19,369 bases of DNA from JAZNOQ01 sp045589215. Lineage in GTDB: Bacteria; Bacillota; Clostridia; Oscillospirales; CAG-272. The notes under the pieces were generated by a model. The model saw only the letters and a program-made list of their open reading frames with translations. It was not told the DNA's origin and did not search any database. This document shows, piece by piece, positions 1-7,555 of the stretch. Each line of letters starts with the position of its first letter. Position 1 is the stretch's first letter. Where the stretch lies: contig JAZNOQ010000055.1 of the NCBI GenBank assembly GCA_045589215.1, positions 1 to 19,369 on the forward strand, written 5' to 3'. The translations under genes were made by a program, and so were the position numbers.

Positions 1-631
1 GCGGATGCCGTCCGATCGGAGCGTCTACCGTGCCTGACTGTGCAGAAAATCCGCCGAGCACGACTGCGGTATAGATACGGCGCACGTCGTGCACCTTAAG
101 GGCATCCGAAAGTGCCCGATGCGTAAAATCGTTTTTCGCAACGACGAGCAATCCGCTCGTATCCTTGTCGATGCGGTGTACGATCCCCGGGCGGATCGCG
201 CCGCCGATGCCTGACAGCGAGCCTGCGCAGTGGTAAAGCAGTGCGTTGACAAGCGTTCCGTCGGGATTTCCCGGAGCGGGATGCACGACCATTCCCTGTT
301 CCTTATTTACGACGATCAGGTCATCGTCCTCATAACGAACGTCGATCGGAATATTCTGCGGCACCGCCTCTGCTGCGGCGGGAGGTGGGATCATGACCGA
401 AACGGACGCTCCGACGCCTATCTTATCCTTTTTCGAAAGCGTTTTTCCCGCTCCCGTAACCCGTCCGCTTTCGATCAGCGAGGCTGCCGCCGAACGGCTG
501 ATCTCCATAACACGGGCAAGGAACACGTCGAGCCTGTCGCCCACGTCAGCCTCCCCCACCGTGAAGTTCGTCGTCTCCTCGTCGGGCTCTTCCTCTATAA
601 GGAGAAGCTCGTCAGACAGGATCTTGTCCAT
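1..631 (-). CDS. rluD: RluD-family 23S rRNA pseudouridine synthase (3' part outside window)
   Basis: This gene converts specific uridines of 23S rRNA to pseudouridine. The visible 210 residues begin with an acidic tail (MDKILSDELLL), followed by an S4-type RNA-binding segment at about residues 28-85 (GDRLDVFLARVMEISRSAAA). The synthase domain then carries the family signature HRIDKDTSGLLVVAKN, in which the Asp of HRIDKDTSG is the catalytic nucleophile of the RluA/RluD family. The frame stays open to base 1, so the C-terminal part lies beyond the window. The ATG at 631-629 follows GGAGG on the minus strand and overlaps the end of lspA by 20 bases, suggesting translational coupling. lspA followed by an RluD-type synthase is a common order in Bacillota (B. 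subtilis ylyB). Family assignment is firm; the exact target uridines cannot be told from sequence. Confidence 0.95.
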   Translation of the reverse strand, partial: MDKILSDELLLIEEEPDEETTNFTVGEADVGDRLDVFLARVMEISRSAAASLIESGRVTGAGKTLSKKDKIGVGASVSVMIPPPAAAEAVPQNIPIDVRYEDDDLIVVNKEQGMVVHPAPGNPDGTLVNALLYHCAGSLSGIGGAIRPGIVHRIDKDTSGLLVVAKNDFTHRALSDALKVHDVRRIYTAVVLGGFSAQSGTVDAPIGRHP

Positions 632-1181
632 CGCCGTCCTCCTTTTTCGTGTCGGTCTTTCCCGCCTTTTCCCCACGGTACTCGCGCACCGTGTCATAGA
701 TCAGGTACCCCATCAGCATTCCCGTTCCGACCGTCACGAAGGAATCCGCGACGTTGAAGATCCACGGCCAAAGCGCGGGGACCGCGCAGGGGTAGATGAA
801 ATCGATCACATATCCGAGAAGCGTGCGGTCGATCATATTTCCGATCCCACCGCCGACGATAAACGCGAGGGAGATCACACAGAGGCGGCTCTTCGGCGGC
901 TTACGCCACAAGTAGATGAGGAGTGCCACGATCATCACGGTCGAGATCACCATAAATACCCAACGGTGACCGTCAAGCATCCCGAACGCCATTCCGCGGT
1001 TTTCGGTATATTCAAAGCGCAAAAATCCGGGGATCACGTCTACTCCCTCGGCATTTTTCAGATAGATCACTGCCAGCCATTTCGTGAGCTGATCGGCAAA
1101 TACGATCAAAACGATCAGAATGAGAAGGAAAAGCATCAAAAATTCCTTTCGTTTTTCGCCCGCAGTCTTATCCTCGGGCAA
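612..1181 (-). CDS. lspA: Lipoprotein signal peptidase (signal peptidase II)
   Basis: This is the membrane aspartyl protease that cleaves prolipoprotein signal peptides after diacylglyceryl modification. The 189-residue protein has four predicted membrane segments (about 12-32, 68-92, 98-118, 140-165). It carries the family motifs TENRGMAFG (59-67), GGGIGNMIDR (110-119), YVIDFI (124-129) and FNVADS (142-147). D127 and D146 match the catalytic aspartate pair of the family. The C-terminal tail after residue 170 is charged and rich in Lys, Glu and Asp, slightly longer than usual. It starts 6 bases after ylmH and overlaps rluD by 20 bases, so it sits in the same transcription unit. A possible client, the lipoprotein at 18391-18936, lies in this window. 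Confident call. Confidence 0.97.
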   Translation of the reverse strand: MPEDKTAGEKRKEFLMLFLLILIVLIVFADQLTKWLAVIYLKNAEGVDVIPGFLRFEYTENRGMAFGMLDGHRWVFMVISTVMIVALLIYLWRKPPKSRLCVISLAFIVGGGIGNMIDRTLLGYVIDFIYPCAVPALWPWIFNVADSFVTVGTGMLMGYLIYDTVREYRGEKAGKTDTKKEDGDGQDPV

Positions 1182-1187
1182 AGAGAT

Positions 1188-2078
1188 TTATAAATATTGC
1201 TCGGCGCGGAGGCGGAGTCTTCCCTTTTTCGTCACCTCTCCGAGAGTCAGCAGGCGGAACTTGCCGTATCCGCGCACCGTGATCACATTCGGTGGGTTGA
1301 GGCGCGCATCGGGGCGATCCTCGGGTTCGTAATCGATCTCGACGAGTCCGCCGCGGATAAGGCTCTGCGCCTTTTCCCGTGCGGTGTTCGTGATCGCACC
1401 GATCACGCAGTCAAGACGGTTCGACGCGACGGTATCGGAGATCGCTCTGACCTTCGGCTCGAACACGAATCCATCGGGGAAGCAGCCTTTCTTCACTCGT
1501 ACGGTATCCGAGCCGATCTTTTTGAACTCGGACAAAAGGAAGGGCACGAGTCTTGACACCGCGAGAAGATAAATGCGCGGCTGTTCTCTGCCACTCCCGT
1601 CGCCGTCGAGCAGAATGATATCCCCGATCGCGTCACGCTCGATCCCGAGACCAAGCACCGCACCGAGCACGTCCCGATGCGTCAGCGTTCGGTATCCGCT
1701 TCCGCGGATCTCGAGCATCTCGATCGCCTCATCAAGACTCTCGCCGAGATAAAGCCGTTCCTCGTCGCTTCCCTCTTCGTACCCCTCAAGGAGCTCGGTC
1801 AAGTAATCTGGCAAGAAGCACGCAACGCGACGCTCAGCACCCGTAAAGCCGCCGTAAAAGCGAACTTTGTCGCTCCTGCCGCGACGCGCCAGATGCTTTG
1901 CAAAAAAGCGTTGCTCGCGCGGTGTAAGAAAGTCCGAGAACACGATCTCGCCGCTGTCCGCGCGTGCCGAGAGGTCGTCTATCCGCCCTTCTGTTCGACG
2001 GGCTTCACGTGCGTCGTCCTCGAAAAGGCTCTCCCCGTTCGTTGTCACACGCTCCATGTCGCGGTTCATTTCTGTCAT
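1188..2078 (-). CDS. ylmH: YlmH family S4-domain RNA-binding protein
   Basis: The 296-residue protein belongs to the YlmH family encoded in the division cluster of Bacillota. The conserved core begins near residue 46 (FSDFLTPREQRFF) and continues with FYGGFTGAERRVACFLPDY (74-92). A second conserved block, LTHRDVLGAVLGLGIERDAIGDI, lies at 132-154. The S4 RNA-binding domain occupies about 215-280 (SNRLDCVIGAITNTAREKAQ onward). YlmH proteins bind RNA and the large ribosomal subunit, and have been linked to ribosome-associated quality control in B. subtilis; any such role here is by family only. The N-terminal 45 residues are charged and not obviously conserved. The ATG overlaps the ylmG stop (ATGA), indicating coupled translation, and lspA follows after 6 bases. 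divIVA, which follows ylmH in many Bacillota, is absent at this spot. Confidence 0.92.
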   Translation of the reverse strand: MTEMNRDMERVTTNGESLFEDDAREARRTEGRIDDLSARADSGEIVFSDFLTPREQRFFAKHLARRGRSDKVRFYGGFTGAERRVACFLPDYLTELLEGYEEGSDEERLYLGESLDEAIEMLEIRGSGYRTLTHRDVLGAVLGLGIERDAIGDIILLDGDGSGREQPRIYLLAVSRLVPFLLSEFKKIGSDTVRVKKGCFPDGFVFEPKVRAISDTVASNRLDCVIGAITNTAREKAQSLIRGGLVEIDYEPEDRPDARLNPPNVITVRGYGKFRLLTLGEVTKKGRLRLRAEQYL

Positions 2079-2347
2079 AGTGCCGCCACAATGAAGCGGA
2101 GAAGCCCGAGTGTCAGAACAGCAAACAGGAAGCTCATATCGAGCGGCATCGTCTGAAAAAGATTCAGCTTATGAAACAAAAACCTGAAGGGCACGATAAA
2201 GGGCTCCGTGATACGGTACAGTACCTCGCTGACCGCATTTTCGTCAAGCGGAAGCCACGATAGGATCGCCCGAATAAAGAACGCGGTCTCAAGCACGTCA
2301 ATGAGAGCAAGAGCCGTTATTTGCATGATATAAATCACAAGATCCAC
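2075..2347 (-). CDS. ylmG: YggT/YlmG family membrane protein
   Basis: This is a 90-residue integral membrane protein of the YggT family, encoded between sepF and ylmH as in most Bacillota. Two hydrophobic segments are evident: about 3-30 (VIYIMQITALALIDVLETAFFIRAI split by polar residues) and about 68-90 near the C-terminus. Between them lies the family-typical RAILSWLPLDENAV and ITEPFIVPFR. The start is a GTG at 2347-2345, preceded by AGGAGG with 9-10 bases spacing; an internal ATG seven codons later lacks such a site. The last bases overlap ylmH (ATGA). The molecular function of the family is not settled; it has been linked to membrane and division-site organisation by gene context. Assignment is confident from pattern and neighbourhood. 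Confidence 0.9.
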   Translation of the reverse strand: MDLVIYIMQITALALIDVLETAFFIRAILSWLPLDENAVSEVLYRITEPFIVPFRFLFHKLNLFQTMPLDMSFLFAVLTLGLLRFIVAAL

Positions 2348-2406
2348 GTCGGGAAATCCTCCTTAGGCTTATTTTCACAGCTTGATACGTCGGTGCTACG
2401 GAAAAC

Positions 2407-2449
2407 GCCCGACGAACGCAGGGTCAAGGCTTGAACCGCGCTGCCGGGC
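2407..2449 (-). other. Structured RNA stem between sepF and ylmG
   Basis: In the 120-base gap between sepF and ylmG the minus-strand RNA can fold into a nested stem. The outer GCCCG/CGGGC pair encloses GCAG/CTGC, which encloses GGT(T)CAA/TTGACC with a GCC loop. It is followed by GTTTTCC, a poor U-tract. It may be an attenuator, a processing or stability element, or a weak terminator that sets the sepF to ylmG expression ratio. No match to a named RNA family is recognised. Confidence 0.45.
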
Positions 2450-2467
2450 AATTTCGGACAAAGGCAC

Positions 2468-2956
2468 TTATTCGGCATCAGTCGCTGCGCCGTCCTCCGA
2501 AGTTTCTTCGGATTCCTGCGTTTCACCGAGGTTATCAAGCTCGAGCTTGCTGACGTCAAAATTCGTCGGTGCGGCGATCAGCGCATACTCCGAGAAACGG
2601 GAGATCGAGCCGCCGATCATATAGATCGCACCCTGAATATAGTCGATGACACGGAACCAATCGCCGCGGTCGATCGCGTCGAGCTCAAAGATGACGGCAT
2701 AGCCGTTCTTGAGGCAATCCGCAACCTGCTCACGCTCTGCGGCACTCGTGAACTTCATCAGCTTGATGGTCGACTTCTCGGCCTCGGGCTTGGGATCGAC
2801 CGCAACGGGCTCGGTGAATTCCGCGGTGCTCTCGTCACCGAAATCCCCACTCTCGTAGTCGGTGCCGTAGCCTGCGTATCCCGAGTATCCGGAATCCGCT
2901 CCGTATGCGTTTTCATTTTCGTCTTGCGGTCTCAGCTTCTTGGTGAAAGAAATCAT
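2468..2956 (-). CDS. sepF: Cell division protein SepF
   Basis: SepF bundles FtsZ filaments and helps tether the Z-ring to the membrane in Gram-positive bacteria. The 162-residue protein has a short N-terminal membrane-targeting stretch (MISFTKKL). An acidic, Gly/Tyr-rich linker follows (about 10-60, with repeated SGY/AGY units). The conserved SepF domain lies at about 62-132 (KSTIKLMKFTSAAERE, then DYIQGAIYMIGGSISRFSE and the closing AAP). The C-terminal tail (133-162) is acidic and longer than usual. The ATG at 2956-2954 has a strong AGGAGG eight bases upstream. It lies 79 bases after yggS/ylmE, and that gap contains an AT-rich palindromic patch (3008-3021) that could support an internal promoter, though no convincing -35/-10 pair is seen. 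Confident call. Confidence 0.95.
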   Translation of the reverse strand: MISFTKKLRPQDENENAYGADSGYSGYAGYGTDYESGDFGDESTAEFTEPVAVDPKPEAEKSTIKLMKFTSAAEREQVADCLKNGYAVIFELDAIDRGDWFRVIDYIQGAIYMIGGSISRFSEYALIAAPTNFDVSKLELDNLGETQESEETSEDGAATDAE

Positions 2957-3035
2957 TACTTTGTCCTCCTTCAGTGCCTCGCGACTCGCGCGAAGCGTGT
3001 TTGTATATTTAAAATTTTAAACTTCTTAAGGCTTG

Positions 3036-3761
3036 TCACTTTCGGAAGAGCTGTCGCCCGACGCGCACGATATCCGCGCCCTCAAGCGTTGCCTCGCAAA
3101 AGCTCTCGCTCATTCCCATCGAAAGAAGCGGCTCCGTCTCTCTGCCAAGCTCCTCGCGGAAAATGCGCTGTGCCAATTCGTAGGTCTCGGAAAAGTATTT
3201 GCGGTACTCCCGTCCATCCTCGCAATGCGGTGCCATCGTCATCAGCCCGACGAGGCGGATGCCCGCAAGCGCGTCGATCTCTTTGCAAAACAGAGGTGCA
3301 TCCTCAGGCAGAAGTCCGCCCTTGTTCTCCTCGCGTCCGCTGTTGATCTCGACGAACACGTCCATCACCTTTCCCTTCGCCCGCGCTCTCTTATCGATCT
3401 CCTCGGCAAGAGAAAGCGAATCGACCGAATGGATCGCCGCGACCTTATCTATGATGTATTTGACCTTATTCTTTTGTAAGCTTCCGATGAAATGCAGACG
3501 AACGCCCGAGAGATCGAGCTGCTCGTAACGTGCCATCAGCTGCTGCACACGGTTTTCCCCGATATCCCGAACGCCAAGGTGTTGCGTGAGGTAGTTGATC
3601 TCATCCGTATCGGCGCTTTTTACGGCAGCAAGAAGCACGGTGCTTCCCTCTTTCCGTCCCGCGGCGCGCTCTGCGTCACGGATCGCCGTTCGTATCTCCT
3701 CGAGGTTTCGCGCGAGATAATCAAAGGTTTTCTTTTCGTCTTGTTCGTTTTGATTTTCCAT
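3036..3761 (-). CDS. yggS: YggS/YlmE family PLP-binding (PLP homeostasis) protein
   Basis: This is a 241-residue protein of the YggS/PROSC (PLPBP) family, a fold-type III PLP-binding barrel that buffers pyridoxal 5'-phosphate and has no known catalytic reaction. The PLP lysine is expected to be K48 in LLAAVKSADTDEI. Other family hallmarks are GENRVQQL, LHFIGSLQKNK, VFVEINSGREENKGG, GLMTMAPH and the C-terminal SMGMSESFCEAT...DIVRVGRQLF phosphate-binding region. The B. subtilis orthologue ylmE sits just upstream of sepF, as here. The gene starts 19 bases after the HlyD-like gene. The ATG at 3761-3759 gives the usual family length. Confidence 0.94.
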   Translation of the reverse strand: MENQNEQDEKKTFDYLARNLEEIRTAIRDAERAAGRKEGSTVLLAAVKSADTDEINYLTQHLGVRDIGENRVQQLMARYEQLDLSGVRLHFIGSLQKNKVKYIIDKVAAIHSVDSLSLAEEIDKRARAKGKVMDVFVEINSGREENKGGLLPEDAPLFCKEIDALAGIRLVGLMTMAPHCEDGREYRKYFSETYELAQRIFREELGRETEPLLSMGMSESFCEATLEGADIVRVGRQLFRK

Positions 3762-3780
3762 AATCGTCTTTCAGGTAAGA

Positions 3781-5061
3781 TCAGGACAGTATCTGTCCGT
3801 GTGAAAGCGTCCCTCCCGACAGGATCATAGCGTCGTACAGGGTAATATAACGGTACGCGTTCCCAACATATTCGCCGCCCGGGGTGGGGTCGGTGGTCTT
3901 TACGAGATACCGCGAGTCAAGCTCATAGAGGATCTCGATGCGGCAAAAGCAGACCTCGCTGCCATCCAGCACGTAAACGCCTCGCGTTCCGTTCAGCGTA
4001 TGTACCGCCGCCTTCGGAACCGTGTAGCCGTCCATACTGCCCGTCACGATGCGAACCCCTTGCAGTCTTTCGAAGGAAAAGCCGTCGGGCATCCGAAGGG
4101 TTGAGAAGATCAGCATTGCCTCTGTCTCCTCACTCCCCTCCTCTGCGCGAACAAGCGTCATTGGGACCCGCTCGTCAGGGCTCTCGGAAAAGATCACGGG
4201 ATAGGTCTCACCGACCGAATACGAGGAAAGCTCGTCTGCATTCAGATCGATCTGTACCGCAATATACCACTCTGCGGAAAGCACCATCGTGCCCGCAGGA
4301 GTTGCCTTGCCGTCTGCCTCCCGAAGCGTTTTCCGAAGCGCGGAAAGCGCAGACGGGGTAAGCGTTTCGATCTGATCCGCTGAGCAAAGTGCGAAGGACT
4401 CGTCGGCGTCGGGATAATAATACCCGCTCGTCGGTGCCTTCACCGTTTCCGATACAGTACCCGCAAGTGCCACAACGGCTGAAAGCTCGTTTTCAAGCGT
4501 CGAAACCAATTCGGAAAGTGAAAAATCCGCATCGGTCAAAGCCTGCACACGGCAGGAGAGAACACGAAGCTCTTCGGAAAGCTGCCGTGCCGCTTCACTG
4601 TCACCCGCTTCAAGAGACAAAACAATGCGGAGAGAGAGAGCATCGATCTGCTTTTTCAGAATAGCGAGATCTGCAAGCGCGTCCCCCTCGCTCTCGGCTT
4701 CTCGGAGAACGCTCACGTAATCCGAAAGAAGCGCGTAGGCCTCTCTGTACTCGCCACCGCTCGCATAAACCGTTGCGATATCGGAATCCTTTGAAACGTG
4801 CGCTCCGTCTGAAAGGAGCGGAACGGTCAATCCTCCGTATGACGAGCTGATCGCGATCTCCTCACGGAAAAGCACCGCCTCGCCCGTCACCGACAGCTCG
4901 ACCGAGTCCTCGGTCACAAGCATCGTCCGAACGTCCTTGTCAATCTCCGGCAGAAAATGATAGAAGCAAAAAAACGCCAGAAGCACGGCAAGAACCGAGG
5001 CAAGGACACGCAGAATCCGCTTTCGGGCTTTCGCATTCAGCTGAAAAGTTCCGATCCGCAT
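3781..5061 (-). CDS. HlyD-like single-pass membrane protein of the sepF cluster
   Basis: This 426-residue protein has a basic N-terminus, one membrane segment (about 14-36, RILRVLASVLAVLLAFFCFY) and a large extracytoplasmic part. The layout resembles HlyD/membrane-fusion adaptors. A lipoyl-like beta segment comes first (about 50-95, with SVTGEAVLFREE and LLSDGAHVSKDSDI), then an alpha-helical, Leu/Glu-rich hairpin (about 105-205), a second lipoyl half (APTSGYYY near 213), and C-terminal beta-barrel segments ending in DAMILSGGTLSHGQIL. No ABC transporter or outer-membrane partner is nearby, so it need not be an efflux adaptor. It lies 45 bases after miaA and 19 bases before yggS. GGGAGG precedes the ATG at 5061-5059. 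Similar HlyD-like proteins next to yggS-sepF occur in other Clostridia to my knowledge. The function is unknown; a cell-envelope or division role is only inferred from context. Confidence 0.75.
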   Translation of the reverse strand: MRIGTFQLNAKARKRILRVLASVLAVLLAFFCFYHFLPEIDKDVRTMLVTEDSVELSVTGEAVLFREEIAISSSYGGLTVPLLSDGAHVSKDSDIATVYASGGEYREAYALLSDYVSVLREAESEGDALADLAILKKQIDALSLRIVLSLEAGDSEAARQLSEELRVLSCRVQALTDADFSLSELVSTLENELSAVVALAGTVSETVKAPTSGYYYPDADESFALCSADQIETLTPSALSALRKTLREADGKATPAGTMVLSAEWYIAVQIDLNADELSSYSVGETYPVIFSESPDERVPMTLVRAEEGSEETEAMLIFSTLRMPDGFSFERLQGVRIVTGSMDGYTVPKAAVHTLNGTRGVYVLDGSEVCFCRIEILYELDSRYLVKTTDPTPGGEYVGNAYRYITLYDAMILSGGTLSHGQILS

Positions 5062-5106
5062 ATATCTCGCGCCTCCCGTGCCGCATCGAACGGCTTTTGT
5101 TTATAA

Positions 5107-6087
5107 TCAATTCATTATAACACAAAAACCCGCCTCAAAAAATACCTTTGCCGCATTATTTACAATTTCTTCAAATTTGAGCGGCCTTCCATCACAGTCC
5201 GCACGGATCCAATGCACGTCTCCGTGTGCGCGGAACCACGTCATCTGCCGCTTGGCATAATGGCGCGTGGCGATTTTGAGCCGCTCGACCGCTTCGGAAA
5301 GCGGGCATTCTCCACGGATATACGGCAATAGCTCCTTATATCCGATCGCCTGCGCCGCCGTTTCAGACACATCAAAAATGCCCTCTCGCAGTAGCTGCTC
5401 GGTCTCGCCAACAAGTCCCGAACCGATCATTTCATCCACGCGGCGATCGATGCGTGCGTAAAGAAGCGCTCTATCCCACAAAAGACCGACGACGGTAGGC
5501 GCGTAGCAGTCACGGTACGTTCCCTTCTCGCGGTCAAGCTCGGTCTTGGTCTTGTCCCCCGAAAGGCAGATCTCAAGGGCGCGGATCACGCGCCGCACGT
5601 TATTCGGGTGGATCGTCTTCGCCGCCTCGGGATCGCATTCCACGAGCCGCGCATACAGGGCATCCTTGCCGTTTTGCTCAAAAAATTCGGTAAGAGACGC
5701 GCGAAGAGCGGGATCGCTGTCCGCGGCATCCGAAAAGCCGCCGCGCAGGAATGCCTCGAGATAAAGTCCCGTGCCACCGCAAAACAGCGGCGTTTTACCC
5801 TTTTTTCGGATCTCCGCGAAACGATCCTCTGCCGCGCTGACGTAGTCCGCCGCAGAAAAAGGCGTTTCGGGATCGATGCAGCCGAGGAGATGATGTACGA
5901 CGCCACGCTGCTCCTCTTCGGTCGGGCGTGCCGTTCCGATCCTCATTCGTCGGTAGATCTGCATCGAGTCGCAGGATATGATCTCTGCATTCATTCGCTC
6001 GGCAAGCGCGACCGAGAGCGCGGTCTTTCCGCTCGCAGTCGGACCGACGACAGCGGCTACGGGGATCTTTTCCATATCCTGTCTCAT
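5107..6087 (-). CDS. miaA: tRNA dimethylallyltransferase MiaA
   Basis: MiaA transfers a dimethylallyl group to N6 of A37 in tRNAs that read UNN codons. With the start chosen here the protein is 326 residues. It has the P-loop GPTASGKT (15-22), the DSMQIYR motif (40-46), IGTARPT (50-56), GGTGLYLEA near 107 and the tRNA-binding region PNNVRRVIRALEI. The C-terminal part contains AQAIGYKEL and TRHYAKRQMTWFR, all typical. The frame is open 24 codons further upstream, but the ATG at 6087-6085 overlaps the TGA of the upstream gene as ATGA and gives the normal family length. Another ATG at 6075 is possible. It is probably translated by coupling with the small membrane protein upstream. Confident function; start moderately certain. 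Confidence 0.95.
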   Translation of the reverse strand: MRQDMEKIPVAAVVGPTASGKTALSVALAERMNAEIISCDSMQIYRRMRIGTARPTEEEQRGVVHHLLGCIDPETPFSAADYVSAAEDRFAEIRKKGKTPLFCGGTGLYLEAFLRGGFSDAADSDPALRASLTEFFEQNGKDALYARLVECDPEAAKTIHPNNVRRVIRALEICLSGDKTKTELDREKGTYRDCYAPTVVGLLWDRALLYARIDRRVDEMIGSGLVGETEQLLREGIFDVSETAAQAIGYKELLPYIRGECPLSEAVERLKIATRHYAKRQMTWFRAHGDVHWIRADCDGRPLKFEEIVNNAAKVFFEAGFCVIMN

Positions 6088-6326
6088 CCGAACAAAATTC
6101 CGATCACGGGGATCGTCGCAAGGGATGCCAAAATGCCAAGTCCCGACAAAATGCCGCAAAGAAACCAGATCAACGCGAGCACGAGAAGCACGTAAAGAAC
6201 GGTCTTGACGATCTTCGACGCGATCTTAAAAATGAGATATACGATCAGTACGGAAAGAAGCACGGGTAAGATCGTGGAGATCACCGATCCGAGTCCCAGA
6301 ACCGCTCCCGATATCAGCTGAAGCAT
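6084..6326 (-). CDS. Small hydrophobic membrane protein between queA and miaA
   Basis: This is an 80-residue, very hydrophobic protein that I do not recognise as a named family. Two or three membrane segments can be seen: about 8-33 (ISTILPVLLSVLIVYLIF core), about 41-60 (VLYVLLVLALIWFLCGIL) and a Gly/Ile-rich end (62-80) that may be half-embedded. Two lysines (34-41, KIASKIVK) form a short cytoplasmic loop. It starts 21 bases after the queA stop and its TGA overlaps the miaA ATG, so it looks like a genuine, translationally coupled operon member rather than a chance frame. It may form homo-oligomers in the membrane, but this is only inference. Confidence 0.65.
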   Translation of the reverse strand: MLQLISGAVLGLGSVISTILPVLLSVLIVYLIFKIASKIVKTVLYVLLVLALIWFLCGILSGLGILASLATIPVIGILFG

Positions 6327-6347
6327 AACTAGGAATACCTCCGAAAA

Positions 6348-7430
6348 TTATTCTATAAACATCGCGTCCCCGAACGAGAAGAAGCGATATTTTTCCCTGA
6401 CGGCGGTCTCATACGCCGCGAGGATATGTTCTCTGTCGTAAAGTGCCGAAACGAGCATCAGAAGCGTGCTTTCGGGCAGATGGAAATTCGTGATGAGCGC
6501 ATCGAGTGCCTTGAAGCGGTAGCCGGGATAGATGAATATCCCCGTATCCCCCGACGTTGCGCGCACCGTACCGTCCTCATTTGCCGCGCTTTCGATCGTT
6601 CGGCAGGAGGTCGTTCCGACGCAGATCAATCTGCCGCCCTTCGCCTTTCGCTCGTTGATGATCCTCGCCGACTCCTCGGGCACCGAAAAGTATTCGGTGT
6701 GCATCACGTGATCGAGGATCCGCTCCGCCTTGACGGGACGGTAGGTCCCGAGTCCGACGTGCCGCATTACGGGAACGATGGCAACACCTTTTCCGCGAAT
6801 CCTTTCCATCAGCTCCTCGGTGAAATGAAGTCCTGCCGTCGGTGCTGCCGCAGAGCCCTCCTCGCGGGCGTAGACCGTATTATAGCGGTCATTATCCTCA
6901 AGCTGCGCCGTAATGTAGGGCGGCAGGGGCATCATACCGATGACGTGCAGGATCTCGTAAATGTTCGAGTATTTCGCGCGGTCATACTCAAACGCAATGA
7001 GGCGATTGCCTTCCTCGGTGATCTCGGTAACCGTCCCGCGCAAGATCCCGTCTCCGAACACCGAGGTCATTCCAACCTTCGCACGCTTCCCGGGCTTCAC
7101 GAGGCATTCCCAGACGTCTGCCCCACGCTGACGGAGCAGGAGAAGCTCGATCCTCGCGTCCTCGCCTCTGTCCTCGCGGTAGCCGTAGATACGTGCGGGG
7201 ATGACCTTCGAATCGTTCACAACGAGCGTGTCGCCCTCCTTCAGATAATCAAGGATATCCCGAAAGACGCGATGCTCGATCTCGTGCGTATCTCTGTGAA
7301 GCACCATAAGGCGCGAGCTGTCGCGCGGCACTGCGGGATGCTGTGCGATCCGTTCCTCGGGGAGATCGTAGTAAAAATCCTTCGTTTCGAGGCTCGTTTC
7401 GGGTTTTTCATTCAAAATCAGTTCTGACAT
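6348..7430 (-). CDS. queA: S-adenosylmethionine:tRNA ribosyltransferase-isomerase QueA
   Basis: QueA transfers and isomerises the ribosyl part of SAM onto preQ1-modified tRNA, making epoxyqueuosine at position 34. The 360-residue protein contains FYYDLPEERIAQHPAVPRDSSR, VVNDSKVIPARIYG, the central RYNTVYAREEGSAAAPTAGLHFT block, HVGLGTYRPV, VGTTSCRTIES and the terminal TNFHLPESTLLMLVSA. All are QueA hallmarks. About 16 residues precede the usual family start (the common beginning corresponds to KDFYYDLP), yet the ATG at 7430 has a suitable AAGGA site. tgt, often the next gene, is not here; the small membrane protein and miaA follow, giving a tRNA anticodon-loop modification pair. It is divergent from the lysine riboswitch promoter. 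No clear promoter for queA itself was identified in the AT-rich 7431-7484 stretch. Confidence 0.97.
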   Translation of the reverse strand: MSELILNEKPETSLETKDFYYDLPEERIAQHPAVPRDSSRLMVLHRDTHEIEHRVFRDILDYLKEGDTLVVNDSKVIPARIYGYREDRGEDARIELLLLRQRGADVWECLVKPGKRAKVGMTSVFGDGILRGTVTEITEEGNRLIAFEYDRAKYSNIYEILHVIGMMPLPPYITAQLEDNDRYNTVYAREEGSAAAPTAGLHFTEELMERIRGKGVAIVPVMRHVGLGTYRPVKAERILDHVMHTEYFSVPEESARIINERKAKGGRLICVGTTSCRTIESAANEDGTVRATSGDTGIFIYPGYRFKALDALITNFHLPESTLLMLVSALYDREHILAAYETAVREKYRFFSFGDAMFIE

Positions 7431-7484
7431 TTGCGTTCGTCCTTAAAAATTTTCAAAAAATATGTGAAATTTATCAAAAAGGGT

Positions 7485-7513
7485 TTGACAAGCACACTAA
7501 AATATGATATGAT
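7485..7513 (+). promoter_or_regulatory. Housekeeping promoter of the dapA leader
   Basis: TTGACA (7485-7490) is separated by exactly 17 bases from TATGAT (7508-7513), a near-consensus sigma-A/sigma-70 promoter. Transcription would begin near 7520, just ahead of the 5' hairpin and the lysine riboswitch. It faces away from queA. Confidence 0.85.
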
Positions 7514-7522
7514 ATTCGTATA

Positions 7523-7540
7523 TCGGGAGACACCTCCCGA
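7523..7540 (+). other. 5'-end hairpin of the dapA leader RNA
   Basis: TCGGGAG (7523-7529) and CTCCCGA (7534-7540) form a perfect 7-bp stem with an ACAC loop, beginning within a few bases of the predicted transcription start. It lies upstream of riboswitch helix P1 and is not part of the conserved aptamer. It may protect the 5' end of the leader; this is inference. Confidence 0.6.
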
Positions 7541-7555
7541 GAAAAACCGATCATA

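Noticed and set aside
3781..5061. Calling this gene an efflux pump adaptor or multidrug resistance component.
   Set aside because: Only the general HlyD-like layout is seen, and no transporter partner lies nearby; division-cluster context makes an export label unsafe.
6088..6159. A 24-codon upstream extension of miaA.
   Set aside because: It would overlap the upstream small membrane gene by 76 bases, has no conserved residues, and the ATGA-coupled start gives the normal family length.
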